The position numbers and the translations under genes were made by a program. Shown here one piece after another: positions 8,935 through 18,193 of a stretch of 64,000 nucleotides of DNA (position 1 is the stretch's first letter; every line of letters begins with the position of its first letter). The notes beneath the pieces are model-generated. The model ran no database searches. It was not told the origin of the DNA and worked only from the letters and a program-made list of their open reading frames with translations. This DNA is from Streptomyces altiplanensis (GTDB lineage Bacteria > Actinomycetota > Actinomycetes > Streptomycetales > Streptomycetaceae): assembly GCA_003719395.1 (NCBI GenBank), contig RHMC01000008.1:1-64000 (forward strand), read 5' to 3'.

Positions 8935-9980
8935 GTACGCCGGACACGCCGGGTACGCCGGCGAATCCGGGGGACGTCACCGTGCTCGGGCGCAGCGGGG
9001 TGCCCGTCACCGCGCTGTCCTTCGGGGCGGCGGCCCTCGGCAATCTCTTCACCCCCGTCACCGACGAGGACGCCGCCTCGGCGGTCGACGCCGCCTGGGA
9101 CGCGGGCATCCGTTACTTCGACACCGCACCCCACTACGGCCTCGGGCTCTCCGAGCGGCGCCTCGGCGACGCCCTGCGCGACCGCCGCCGCGACACGTAC
9201 ACCCTCTCCACCAAGGCGGGGCGGTTGCTGGAGGAGGCGGGCGGGGCCGACGGCTCCGGTGGGTCCGTGGGCCCGGACGCGGGCTTCGCCGTACCCGCCA
9301 CGCACCGCCGCGTCTGGGACTTCAGCGGTGACGGCGTCCGGCGCTCCGTCGAGGACAGCCTTCGCCGGCTCGGCCTGGACCGGATCGACGTCGTCTACCT
9401 CCACGACCCCGACGACCACGCCGAGCAGGCGTTCCGCGAGGGTTACCCGGCCCTGGAGCGGCTGCGCGCCGAAGGGACCGTACGGGCGATCGGCGCCGGC
9501 ATGAACCAGACCGGGATGCTCACCCGCTTCCTCCGCGACACCGATGTCGACGCCGTGCTGTGCGCGGGGCGCTACACCCTCCTCGACCAGCGTGCGGCCG
9601 GTGAACTGCTCCCCGAGGCCGCCGCCCGCGGCAAGAGCGTCGTCGTCGGCGGCGTCTTCAACTCCGGCCTGCTGGCGACCCGCGCCCCGGCGCGAGGTAC
9701 GACTACGCCCCCGCGCCGATGAACCTCCTCGACCGCGCCCTGCGCGCCAAGACCGTCGCCGAGCGCCACGGCGTCCCGCTGCGTCGCCGCCGCGCTGCGC
9801 TTCCCCTTCGGCGGAGCGGCGGTGGCGAGTGTGCTGGTCGGGATGCGGTCGGCGGCCGAGGTGGCGGACGCGGCCGCCATGTTCGTGAGAGGGGTGCCCG
9901 CGCGGATGTGGGAGGAGCTGCGCGCGGAGGGCCTGCTGGGGGCGGGCGTACCGGTCCCGGCGGAAGCCGGGCGGTCGTGA
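8931..9980 (+). CDS. Aldo/keto reductase, probable L-fucose dehydrogenase
   Basis: AKR of about 348 residues that starts with GTG inside the SDR stop (GTGA, 8931-8934). Visible family features are the catalytic Asp/Tyr region YFDTAPHYGLGLSERRLG, the Lys in STKAGRLL, the His in VYLHDPD, and a C-terminal cofactor loop near VLVGMRSAAEV. The pattern fits the L-fucose or D-threo-aldose 1-dehydrogenase group, which turns L-fucose into the lactone hydrolysed by the enzyme at 10380. Frame breaks lie near 9690 and 9782. The 91-nt gap before the mutarotase holds no supported gene. Confidence 0.8.
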
Positions 9981-10071
9981 GAGCCGGCCTCGCCGTACGC
10001 GGCCCGCACACCCCCGCAGTGCCCGAAGCGTCCGCAGCGCCCGCCGTCTCCGCCGTCTCCGAGGAGCCTTG

Positions 10072-10383
10072 ATGAGAGTCGCCCTGCACACACGGGTCCG
10101 CGCCGACCGCGTCGAGGAGTACGAGCAGGCCCACCGCGAGGTCCCGGCCGAACCGACGGCGGCCATCCGCGCCGCCGGGGCCGGCTCGTGGACGATCTGG
10201 CGCAGCGGCACCGACCTCTTCCGCCTCATCGACTGCGCCGACTGCGGTGACCTCCTCGTCCGGCTGGAGAAGCTGCCGGTCCACATCGCCTGGCAGGCGC
10301 GGACGGGAGAGCTGCTCGACGTGGTCCACGACTGCTCGGCCGAGGGCACCGGGGCCGGCCTCACGGTCGTCTGGGAGCTGTGA
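10072..10383 (+). CDS. L-rhamnose/L-fucose mutarotase family protein
   Basis: 103-residue RhaM/DUF718-type mutarotase that interconverts alpha and beta anomers of a 6-deoxy-hexose. The sequence has the family start MRVALHTRVRADRVEEYEQAH, the WTIWRSGTDLF strand with conserved Trp and Arg, and LEKLPVHIAWQ. ATG 10072 has GAGGAG (10061-10066) upstream. Its stop overlaps the next start. In this operon it would feed the beta anomer to the dehydrogenase. Whether the sugar is fucose or rhamnose is inferred from the dehydratase. Confidence 0.85.
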   Translation: MRVALHTRVRADRVEEYEQAHREVPAEPTAAIRAAGAGSWTIWRSGTDLFRLIDCADCGDLLVRLEKLPVHIAWQARTGELLDVVHDCSAEGTGAGLTVVWEL

Positions 10384-11235
10384 CCGCTGTGCGCATCGTC
10401 GACGCCCACCACCACGTCTGGGACCTGTCCGTACGTGACCAGGACTGGATCACCGGCCCCGAACTGGCCCCGCTGCGCCGCGACTTCCTCATCGGCGACC
10501 TCGTCCCGCAGGCCGCAGCCGCCGGAGTCCGGGCGACCGTACTCGTCCAGACGGTCACGGCGGCCGAGGAGACCCCGGAGCTCCTGGCGCTCGCCGCCAC
10601 GAGCGACCTGGTGGCGGGCGTCGTCGGCTGGACCGACCTCACCGCGCCCGGGGTCGGCGACGCGCTCGCCGGACTCCGTGAACTGCCGGGCGGCGACCGC
10701 CTCGTGGGCATCCGCCACCAGGTGCAGGGCGAACCGGACCCCGAGTGCTGCTGCGCCTCGACGCGCACCGCGGTCTCGAAGCGGTCGCGCCGCCGGGCAC
10801 GTCTACGACCTGGTGGTCCTGCCGGGCCAGCTCCCCGCCGCCGCGAAGGCCGCGGCGGCGCACCCCGGGCTCCGCCTCGTCCTCGACCACGCGGGCAAGC
10901 CGCCGGTCGCGTCCGGCGAGCTGGAGCCGTGGGCCTCGGAGGTGCGGCGCCTCGCCGCGCTGCCCCACACCGTGTGCAAGCTGTCGGGCCTGGTCACCGA
11001 GGCGGACCGGGCGGCCTGGACCGTGGAGGACCTGCGCCCGTACGGCGACACGGTGCTCGACGCGTTCGGCCCGGACCGGCTGATGTTCGGCTCCGACTGG
11101 CCGGTGTGCGAGCTGGCGTCGCCGTACGCCGGTGTCCTCGCGGCGGCGCGGGAGCTGACCGCCGCGGCTGGGGGAGGGGGAGCGGGCCGATGTCTTCGCC
11201 GGGGCGGCCGAGCGGACGTACGGGCTCGGGCGTAG
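10380..11235 (+). CDS. Amidohydrolase, probable L-fuconolactone hydrolase
   Basis: Metal-dependent hydrolase of the amidohydrolase_2 family, about 285 residues. It begins with the metal motif IVDAHHHVWDL and carries the mid motif RLVGIRHQVQGEPDP, the LVLDHAGKPP histidine, CKLSGLV, and the terminal Asp in RLMFGSDWPVCEL. These are lactonase-branch signatures, as in L-fuconolactonase and L-rhamnono-lactonase. It follows the mutarotase with a GTGA overlap and closes the operon. Single-base breaks lie near 10746, 10790, 11166 and 11230. It converges on matB. Confidence 0.82.
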
Positions 11236-11253
11236 GGCGGGGCGCGGCCCGCC

Positions 11254-12683
11254 CTACCGCCCGAGCTCCCGCTTCATGATCTTGCCCATGTCGTTGCGCG
11301 GCAGGGACTCCAGCAGCCGGACCGCGCGCGGCCGCTTGTGCGGGGCCAGCAGCCCCGCCACATGGGACGCCAGCTCCGCCCCGGACGGCGGCGACTGCGG
11401 ATCCGCCGGCACGATCCACGCCACGATCCGCTCGCCCAGATCCTCGTCCGGCTCACCCGTGACGGCGGCCTCCGCCACCCCCGGATGCTCCAGCAGCGCG
11501 TTCTCGATCTCGCCCGCGCCGATCTTGTAACCACCGCTCTTGATGAGGTCGGTGGTCTTGCGTCCGACGATGCGCACGTAGCCGTCGGCGTCCCTGGTCG
11601 CCAGGTCGCCCGTACGGAACCAGGTCCCGTCGAAGGCGGCGGCCGTCGCGTCCGGACGGTTCAGGTACTCCGTGAAGAGGTTCGGCCCGCGCACCTGGAT
11701 CTCGCCGATCCCGTCCGCCTCGTCCACCAGGCGCAGTTCGACACCGGCCAGCGGCAGTCCGACCGTGCCGGGGCGGGCCTCGCCGTCGGCCCGTACCGAC
11801 GTGTTCATCAGGGTCTCGGTCATGCCGTACCGCTCGATCACCGCACGCCCCGTCGCCGCCGTGATCCGCCGGTGGTCGTGCACCGGCAGCGGCGCCGACC
11901 CCGACACCAGCAGCCGGGCCCCGGCCAGGGCCTTCGCGAGCTCCCGGTCGTCGTCGAGCGCTTCGGCCAGCCGGTGGTACATCGTCGGTACGCCGAAGAA
12001 CATCGTCGCGCCCGCCGAAAGCTCCCGCGTGACGCCCCGTACGTCGAACCTGCCCAGGTGCCGCACCTCGCCGCCGCGCCGCAGCGGCCCGAGGACGCCC
12101 AGGATCAGCCCGTGCACGTGGAACAGCGGCAGCCCGTGCACCAGCACGTCGTCGGCCGTCCACTCCCACGCGTCCTCCAGCGCGTCCAGCGTCGCGGCGA
12201 TCGGCGCGGCGCGGCAGGACGGCGCCCTTGGGCGGCCCGGTCGTCCCCGACGTGTAGACGACCAGCGCGGGGGAGCCCGGCGGCGGCTCGTCGGGCAGCG
12301 GTCCCGGCGCACCGCCCGCCACCGGGACGTCGATGCGCTCCAGCTTCCCCAGCGCCGGGGGGAGCCCGGCGCCGGGCGCGGCCAGCACCATCGTCGGTGC
12401 GCTGTCCGCCACGATGTGCGCCAGCTCCCGCTCCCCGGTCTTCGGGTTGAGCGGCACCGCGGGCACCCCCGCAGCAGCGCCGCGACCACGCCCACCGCCG
12501 TTTCCGGACTCGGCGTGGCCCAGACGGCCACCCGCCCGGCGCCCGCGATCCGGGCGGCCAGTCCGCCGGCGGCACGGGCGAGCCGGCGTACGTCAGCGTA
12601 CGGTCGCCGAACCGCAGCGCGGGCCGGTCCGAGCGCAGGTGCAGGGCGGGGAACAGCGGGGAGGAGGAAGGGGAGGCAGCCAT
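11254..12683 (-). CDS. matB: Malonyl-CoA synthetase (AMP-dependent acyl-CoA ligase)
   Basis: ANL-family ligase that makes malonyl-CoA or methylmalonyl-CoA from the free diacid, CoA and ATP. Motifs in order: the P-loop-like VVYTSGTTGPPKGAV, the family stretch LPLFHVHGLILGVLGPLRRG, the A5 motif ERYGMTETLMNTSVRADGE, then WFRTGDLATRDADGYVRIVG, and the catalytic lysine in PRNDMGKIMKRELGR at the C-terminus. The text closely matches what I recall of Streptomyces MatB. ATG 12683 gives the family N-terminus (SSPLFPAL...RPALRFGDRTLTYA). Frame breaks lie near 12590, 12475 and 12225. It could supply extender units to fatty acid or polyketide synthesis. Confidence 0.87.
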
Positions 12684-12728
12684 GCGGCCGACCTTACGGC
12701 TCCCCCTCCGGCTACCGCAGCCCGCGCG

Positions 12729-13201
12729 TCAAAGCGGTGCCTGCCAGGTGACCGCCGTACCGCGCAGCCCGTTCTCGGCCGTCCCGTCGTCGGTCACCGT
12801 CAGGGCCTCGGTGCCGACCCGGATCGGGACCCCGACGAAGGAACGCATGGCGGGATGCCCCGGTGGCAGACCCGCGCGCGCGGGTCGGCGGACAGATCGG
12901 GGACGAGCAGCGGCCGCGGGTCCTGGACGAGGTGGCCGAGCAGGCCGGTGTGCCCGTCCGGCAGCCGGCCGATGTGCTCCCGCGCCTCGTCGTCGGCGCC
13001 CGGGGTGGAGAGCTCCGTGATGGTGCCGAGCTCGGGACCGACCACTCCGAGCGCGCCGTACCGCGCCCCGGCCAGCTCCGTGGCGGTGTCCACGATGTGC
13101 TGGGGCGTGGCGCGCAGATCGAGGTCGGAGCCGACGTTCAGCACGGCCTCCAGCAGCATCGGCAGCCGGGGCACCACGCGTGCGCCGCTCTCCGGGTCCA
13201 T
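12729..13201 (-). pseudogene. Collapsed GAF-domain sensor kinase (DevS-like)
   Basis: The first 120 residues are an N-terminal GAF domain of DevS-type kinases (LLEAVLNVGSDLDL, ELAGARYGALGVVG, LGHLVQDPRPLLVPDLSADP). After a frame break near 12876 the reading resumes with PGHPAMRSFVGVPIRVG, then jumps directly to LTVTDDGTAENGLRGTAVTW, which looks like the ATP-binding and terminal strands of the kinase. The second GAF, the phosphoacceptor histidine helix and most of the ATPase are missing. An internal deletion that kept both ends is the simplest reading, leaving a roughly 155-residue product unlikely to signal as a kinase. Confidence 0.6.
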
Positions 13202-13235
13202 GGGTGTCCCGTACCCCCCGTACCCCCGTACGCGC

Positions 13236-14274
13236 TCAGCGCCTGATCGGCCGGAGGGTCATCGGCTGGATCTTTCCTTCGAGCATCGCCCCGAGACCGA
13301 GCACGGAGCAGACGTCGGGCCGTTCCGCGATGTGCACCGGCATGCCCGTCGCGTCCCGCAGCATCTGGTCGAGGCCCGGCAGCAGCGCGCTGCCGCCGAC
13401 CATCATGATCCCGCACTCGACCAGGTCGGCCACCAGGTCGGGCGGCGCAGTCGCGCAGCACCTTCCCGAGCCCGTCGAGCACGGTGGTGAGGGGGGCGTG
13501 GATGGCCTGGCGCACGGCGGCGGTGTCGACCTGCACGGAGCGGGCGAGGCCCGTGACCACGTCCCGGCCGTGGATCTCGGTGGACACGGGGCCACCCGAG
13601 GTCAGACCGTTGCCCCGCAGGGCCAGGTGGAGGGGGCGTACGGACTGGCTCGGCAGCATCAGCTGGTGGTTCTGACGCAGGTACTGGAGCACCGCGTGGT
13701 CGATGGCGTTGCCGCCGACCGGCATGCGCTCGGCGGTGACGATCGAGCCGAGCGAGAGCACCGCGACCTGGGTGGCGGCCGCCCCGCACACCATGATCAT
13801 GGTGGCGGACGGCTTCTCCACGGGCAGCCCGCAGCCGACGGCGGCGGCGATGAGGGTGTCGACCAGCTCGACGCGGCGCGCACCGAGCCCGATCAGGGTT
13901 TCGACGGCCGCGCGCTGGGCGAGCGGGTCGCTGTCGTGCGGGGTGCAGGCCGCGGCGCGCAGCCGCGGCTTGCGGCGGAGCTGACGCCGGAGCTTGTCCC
14001 CGAGGAGGTGGCGCAGCATGCGCTGGGCCATTTCGATGTCGACGACGGTGCCGCCGGACACGGGCCGTACGACACGGATGTAGTCCGGCGTGCGGCCCGT
14101 CATCTGCTCGGCGAAGGCACCGACGGCGATGAGGGCGCCGCTTCGGGTGTTCACGGCGGCCACACTCGGCTCGTCGACGACGAGCCCGCAGCCCTTGACG
14201 TACACGCGGGTCCTGGCGGCCCCGAGGTCGACGGCGATATGGCAACGGCGCAACTGCTCAAGACGGACGGTCAC
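13236..14274 (-). CDS. mbl: MreB-like actin homologue Mbl
   Basis: Bacterial actin of about 345 residues that forms filaments under the membrane; in Streptomyces, Mbl contributes to spore-wall synthesis together with MreB. Actin nucleotide motifs are present: phosphate 1 HIAVDLGAARTRVYV near the N-terminus, connect 1 region VVRPVSGGTVVDIEMAQ, phosphate 2 IMVCGAAATQVAVLSLG (the usual D-I-G-G-G is altered here), and the adenosine motif GIMMVGGSALLPGLD. GTG 14274 fits GGGAG upstream. One base shift lies near 13440. Divergence from canonical MreB and closeness to matB favour Mbl over the main MreB. Confidence 0.8.
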
Positions 14275-14420
14275 GGCAGGGTCTTCTCCCGAGAGCACTG
14301 ACGGACCGGCGGGCGTCGGTCCTGCTTCGCATCGTGCGGGGGCCGGTGGCCGTGCGCGCGCTGGGATGAGCCGGTCGGGCGTACGAGCTGACGCCGTGCC
14401 AGGAGCCGGGCGGCCCGGTG

Positions 14421-15029
14421 TCACGGGGCGTCAGAAATCTCCACGCGCTGCAACAAACCCCAGGTGAATTCCGCGACGCACGCCTTCCCGCCGGGCAGTG
14501 TCAGCCCGAGCCGCCACCGCGTGGGCGCCGTTCCCTCCATCGGGCGAGCCGGCGGGAAGGCGCGGGCCACCTCGTCGACGGTGCACGACCAGGGGCGCAG
14601 ATCACCGGCCGTGCGCAGCTCGGGCGCCGGGGCGCCGGGGGCGCGGACCAGCCATTCGTTCCATACGGCGCCGCCCGGCGCGGTCAGCACCTCGAAGCGC
14701 AGACCGGGCCAGAGCGGCACCGGCCAGGCCAGGGCGACGCACTCCAGGTCGCCGACCCTGCGGCGTACGGACGTCTCGGGCGGCCCGAGCACCGAGCGGT
14801 AGCGCTCCACGGCGCCGCGCGTCCGCGCCGGACGGTTTCCCCCCGTGGCCTGGGGGGCGGGGGAGCGGCTCCCGCTCTGCCAGCGGCGATTGGCCTCGCG
14901 CATCTCCGCGGCCGTCGCTCCGAGCTCCCGGCGGGCGTCCTCGACCAGGTCCGGCTGGTGGTCGGCCATCCGGCGCAACAGCACCAGCTGGAAGTCGAGC
15001 GGTCCGAAGGGGTGCGTGCCCGTATGCAT
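14421..15029 (-). CDS. Hypothetical protein
   Basis: About 202 residues from ATG 15029. I do not recognise the family. The N-terminal third is helical (GPLDFQLVLLRRMADHQPDL, AAEMREANRRW). The C-terminal two thirds are beta-rich with many Trp residues (LAWPVPLWPGLRFEVLTAPG, WNEWLVRAP, TRWRLGLTLPGG). There is no signal peptide or membrane segment. It is intact and runs in the same direction as mbl, 147 bp upstream of it. A cytoplasmic role is likely, but nothing points to a function. Confidence 0.7.
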   Translation of the reverse strand: MHTGTHPFGPLDFQLVLLRRMADHQPDLVEDARRELGATAAEMREANRRWQSGSRSPAPQATGGNRPARTRGAVERYRSVLGPPETSVRRRVGDLECVALAWPVPLWPGLRFEVLTAPGGAVWNEWLVRAPGAPAPELRTAGDLRPWSCTVDEVARAFPPARPMEGTAPTRWRLGLTLPGGKACVAEFTWGLLQRVEISDAP

Positions 15030-15141
15030 ACGTCCATCCTGCCCTGCCCCGCCGACACGCTGCGGAACACGAAATTCCACACAAGATCCTCACAGGTGTG
15101 GTCCCCGATGTCGCCCCTGGGACGCGTAGCCTGCGGGCGCC

Positions 15142-16015
15142 ATGGATTACTGCTACTCCTGCCGCAGGCACCTCAACGGCGCTCTGGCCTGTGCCGGATG
15201 CGGAGCCCCCGCCGGTGGATTCGGTCACGTCGCGCCCTGGACGCCGTCGGAACGCGACGCCCGTCACGGTGACGACGGCCACCAAGGATTCGCCGAGCCG
15301 GCCGGACTTGCCGAGCCGGCCGGGCTTGCCGGGCCGGCCGTGCCCACAGCGCCGTCGGGCCCCGAGGTCCCCGAGGATTCCGAGGCTCCTGCGGGTCCTG
15401 GCCGTGCCGCCCGGCGTACCGGTACCAAGCGTGCCCGCAGTGCCCGCAGGGCGCACCGGCGCCGGGGCCGCAAGATGGTCCTCGTCTGCATGGGCCTGGT
15501 GCTGGGCGGGGGCGCGCTGAGCCTGGCCGAGCTCGCCACGGAGTCCGTGGGCGAGGGCCTGGCGTCCGGGGCCGTGCAGGGCGACGGCGAGGGCGGGGGC
15601 GCGAACGGGGAAGGCCCGGACGGGCAGCCGGCCCGGACCGGCGACGGCGGCGTGGGGAGCACGGGGGCGGATCCGCCGGCGGGGGCGCGTACCGCCTCGG
15701 CCTCGGCTTCGGAAAGCGGCTCGCCGTCCGCCAAGGCGTCGAAGTCCCCCTCGGCGAAAGCCACGGACGCCGACAGCCCCAGTGCCAGTGACACCGCCAC
15801 CAGCACCGGCGCCGCGACGGTTCTGGACGCGGAGACCGGTGGCGCACCGTCGGAGACCGGGAGCGGTGCGTCGTCCGCGCCGCGCCGCCGCATCGCCGGC
15901 CCCGCCGCCGGCGTCGTCCGCGGACCCGGGCCCCGGTACCGGCCCCGCCCCTCAGCCGACACCGGAACCCACGCCGACCGAGACCTGCGACCGGTTCCTG
16001 TGGTGGTGCGCCTGA
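15142..16015 (+). CDS. Zinc-ribbon membrane-anchored protein with low-complexity tail
   Basis: Begins with an N-terminal zinc ribbon (MDYCYSCRRHLNGALACAGC, Cys 4, 7, 17 and 20). A Pro/Glu/Ala linker and an Arg-rich patch follow, then one membrane segment (MVLVCMGLVLGGGALSLAEL, about residues 112-131), and a long Gly/Ser/Ala/Asp tail expected outside the cell. A frame break near 15900 restores a short Pro/Thr repeat and the end ETCDRFLWWCA at 16015. The layout of a cytoplasmic zinc ribbon, one helix and a disordered outside is common among Streptomyces proteins of unknown role. Confidence 0.7.
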
Positions 16016-16088
16016 TCCGGCCGGACGGCGGGTGAGGCGGAGGAGCAGGGCGCGGAGAGGGCGGGCGGAGGGGCGGAGGGCCCCGGGG

Positions 16089-16520
16089 TCAGCCCCCGAT
16101 CATCCGCTTCAGCAGCTCCCGCAGCGCGGTGCGCTCGTCGTCCGACAGTTCAGCGAGCGGCTCGCGCGCGAAGTCCAGCGAGTCGCGCAGCAGGGCCGCG
16201 GTCCGGCGCCCGTCCTCGGTGGCGGCGGCGAGTTTGACGCGCCGGTCGGCGGGGTCCGGTTTCCGTTCCACCAGGCCGCGCGTCTCCAGCCGGTCGATGA
16301 TCCCGGTGACGTTCGACGGCTCGCACTTCAACTTTCTCGCGATGCGCCGCATGGGCAACGCTTCGCTGGAGAGCAGACTCAGTACGCGCGCCTGGGCGCC
16401 GGTGAGTGAGTGCTTGGCCGCCGCTTCGTCGTACTCCTCGTGGTAGCGGGCCACGACCTCGCCGATGAGCTCGACGACTTCGCGGGTCAGATGGTCTGCA
16501 CGAGGGGACATGTGCTTCAT
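16089..16520 (-). CDS. MarR-family transcriptional regulator
   Basis: Winged-helix repressor of about 143 residues. The DNA-binding part runs LTGAQARVLSLLSSEALPMR, then RIARKLKCEPSNVTGIIDRL and the wing VERKPDPADRRVKLAAAT. The only cysteine sits at the start of the recognition helix (KLKCEPSN); the N-terminal sensor cysteine of classical OhrR is missing. Start is ATG 16520, or ATG 16511 three codons later. It is divergent from the oxidoreductase, and an inverted repeat lies between them, so it probably controls the oxidoreductase and itself. Confidence 0.85.
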   Translation of the reverse strand: MKHMSPRADHLTREVVELIGEVVARYHEEYDEAAAKHSLTGAQARVLSLLSSEALPMRRIARKLKCEPSNVTGIIDRLETRGLVERKPDPADRRVKLAAATEDGRRTAALLRDSLDFAREPLAELSDDERTALRELLKRMIGG

Positions 16521-16536
16521 CGTACCCACTTACTTG

Positions 16537-16566
16537 ACAACATTAAATATCCAGGAGCATGGTTGT
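16537..16566. promoter_or_regulatory. Divergent promoter with candidate MarR operator
   Basis: ACAACAT (16537-16543) and ATGGTTGT (16559-16566) form an imperfect inverted repeat around an AT-rich core (TTAAATAT) that stands out in this GC-rich DNA. TTGACA at 16534-16539 is a consensus -35 box on the plus strand, but I see no good -10. The site lies between the divergent regulator and oxidoreductase starts. Confidence 0.5.
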
Positions 16567-16602
16567 TTCATCACCTGAAGCTTTTCTAGGAGGTCGCACC
16601 GC

Positions 16603-17620
16603 ATGACCGCACTGCCCACGACCGGCCGTTCCTGGCACCTCGTCGCCCGCCCGCACGGCTGGCCCAAGCCCGAGGACTTCGCGCTGCGTGAAGCCCCGGT
16701 GACCGAGCCGGGCGAGGGTCGCATCCTGGTCCGCAACCTCCACTTCTCGGTCGACCCCTACATGCGCGGCCGCATGAACGACGTGAAGTCGTACGTCCCG
16801 CCGTTCAAGCTGGACCAGCCGATGGACGGCGGCGCGGTCGGCGAGGTCGTCGCCTCCGCCGACGAGCGCTTCGCCGTCGGCGACCACGTCCTGCACGGTC
16901 TCGGCTGGCGCGAGTACGCCGACGTCCCCGCGAAGCACGCGACCAAGGTCGACGCCTCGCTCGCCCCGCTCTCCGCCTACCTCGGCGTCCTGGGCATGCC
17001 GGGTCTCACCGCCTACGCGGGCCTCTTCGAGGTCGCCTCCTTCAAGGAGGCGACGCGGTCTTCGTCTCCGGCGCGGCCGCGCGTCGGCAGCCAGGTCGGC
17101 CAGCTGGCGAAGCTGCGGGGGCACCTCGCGCGTCATCGGCTCGGCCGGCTCCGACGAGAAGGTCAAGCACCTGGTCGAGGACCTCGGCTTCGACGCCGCC
17201 TTCAACTACAAGAACGGCCCCGTCGCGCAGCAGCTGCGCGAGGCCGCGCCCGACGGCATCGACGTCTACTTCGACAACGTCGGCGGCGACCACCTCGAAG
17301 CGGCCATCGGCTCCCTCAACGTGCACGGCCGCGCGACGATCTGCGGCATGATCGCGCAGTACAACAACACGGAGTCCACGCCGGGACCGCGCAACATGGC
17401 ACTGATCATCGGCAAGCGGCTGCGGCTCCAGGGCGTGCTGGTCGGCGACCACGCCGCGCTCCAGCCGCAGTTCGTCCAGGACGTCTCGGCGTACATCCGC
17501 TCGGGCGAGCTCAAGTACAGCGAGACGGTCGTCGAGGGCATCGAGAAGGGCTATGACGCGTTCGTCGGTCTCCTCCGGGGCGAGAACACCGGCAAGATGA
17601 TCGTTTCGCTCACCCGATAG
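16603..17620 (+). CDS. NADP-dependent oxidoreductase (MDR, PTGR/CurA-like)
   Basis: Zinc-free medium-chain reductase of about 339 residues that typically reduces alpha,beta-unsaturated carbonyls with NADPH. Signatures are HFSVDPYMRGRMNDVKSYVP near residue 47, LGMPGLTAYAGL, the cofactor region ending AVGSQVGQLAKLRG, VYFDNVGGDHLEA, and GRATICGMIAQYNN. AGGAGG (16590-16595) precedes ATG 16603. Breaks near 17045, 17085 and 17118 disturb the Rossmann loop in this sequence. It faces a MarR regulator and is followed by an Ohr gene 67 bp on, so a role in electrophile or peroxide stress is likely. Confidence 0.85.
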
Positions 17621-17687
17621 GCTCACCCCCAGCCGTCGCGGTCGTGGGCGCGAGCCGCGGCGTACACAGCAGGAGGAATGCTTCAGC

Positions 17688-18116
17688 ATGACCATTCTCG
17701 ACATAGACGTGAAGTACACCGCTGTCGCCACCGCCGAGAACGGCCGTGACGGCCGCGTGGCGTCGGACGACGGCAAGCTCGACGTCGTCGTCAACCCGCC
17801 CAAGGAGATGGGCGGCAGCGGCGCCGGCACCAACCCGGAGCAGCTCTTCGCCGCCGGCTACAGCGCCTGCTTCCAGGGTGCGCTGGGCGTCGTCGCGCGC
17901 AAGGAGAACGTGGACATCTCCGGTTCGACCGTGACCGCGAAGGTCGGCATCGGCTCGAACGGAAACGGCGGCTTCGGCCTCGAGGTCGCGCTCTCCGCGC
18001 ACATCCCGACCGTGGACGAGGCCACCGCGCTGGATCTGCTGGAGAAGGCGCACCAGGTGTGCCCGTACTCGAACGCGACCCGCGGCAACATCAAGGTCGA
18101 GCTGGCCGTCGTCTGA
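17688..18116 (+). CDS. ohr: Organic hydroperoxide resistance protein (OsmC/Ohr)
   Basis: Thiol peroxidase that reduces organic hydroperoxides, 142 residues and intact. The two catalytic cysteines are C61 in GYSACFQGAL and C125 in HQVCPYSNATRG; Arg20 in ENGRDGRV and the Ohr-type NPEQLFAAGYSACF distinguish it from general OsmC. AGGAGG (17670-17675) precedes ATG 17688. It ends before a strong terminator. Ohr genes are usually controlled by a MarR-family OhrR; the MarR gene at 16089 is the local candidate. Confidence 0.93.
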   Translation: MTILDIDVKYTAVATAENGRDGRVASDDGKLDVVVNPPKEMGGSGAGTNPEQLFAAGYSACFQGALGVVARKENVDISGSTVTAKVGIGSNGNGGFGLEVALSAHIPTVDEATALDLLEKAHQVCPYSNATRGNIKVELAVV

Positions 18117-18147
18117 CATCTGTCGGGACGCGAAGCACCGCGTGAGC

Positions 18148-18185
18148 CGAAAGGCCGCACCCCGTCCACGGGGTGCGGCCTTTCG
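18148..18185. terminator. Bidirectional terminator hairpin
   Basis: Perfect 18-bp stem with a 2-nt gap (CGAAAGGCCGCACCCCGT paired with its complement). It sits between the convergent ohr and serine hydrolase genes and has AAAG/CTTT ends that give short T runs on both strands. Confidence 0.9.
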
Positions 18186-18193
18186 CCGTCGCT

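Noticed and set aside
9977..10072. 31-codon frame between the aldo/keto reductase and the mutarotase
   Set aside because: It overlaps the preceding stop but has only Ala/Pro/Val linker-like content and no homologue I recognise; a ribosome site exists only for the mutarotase.
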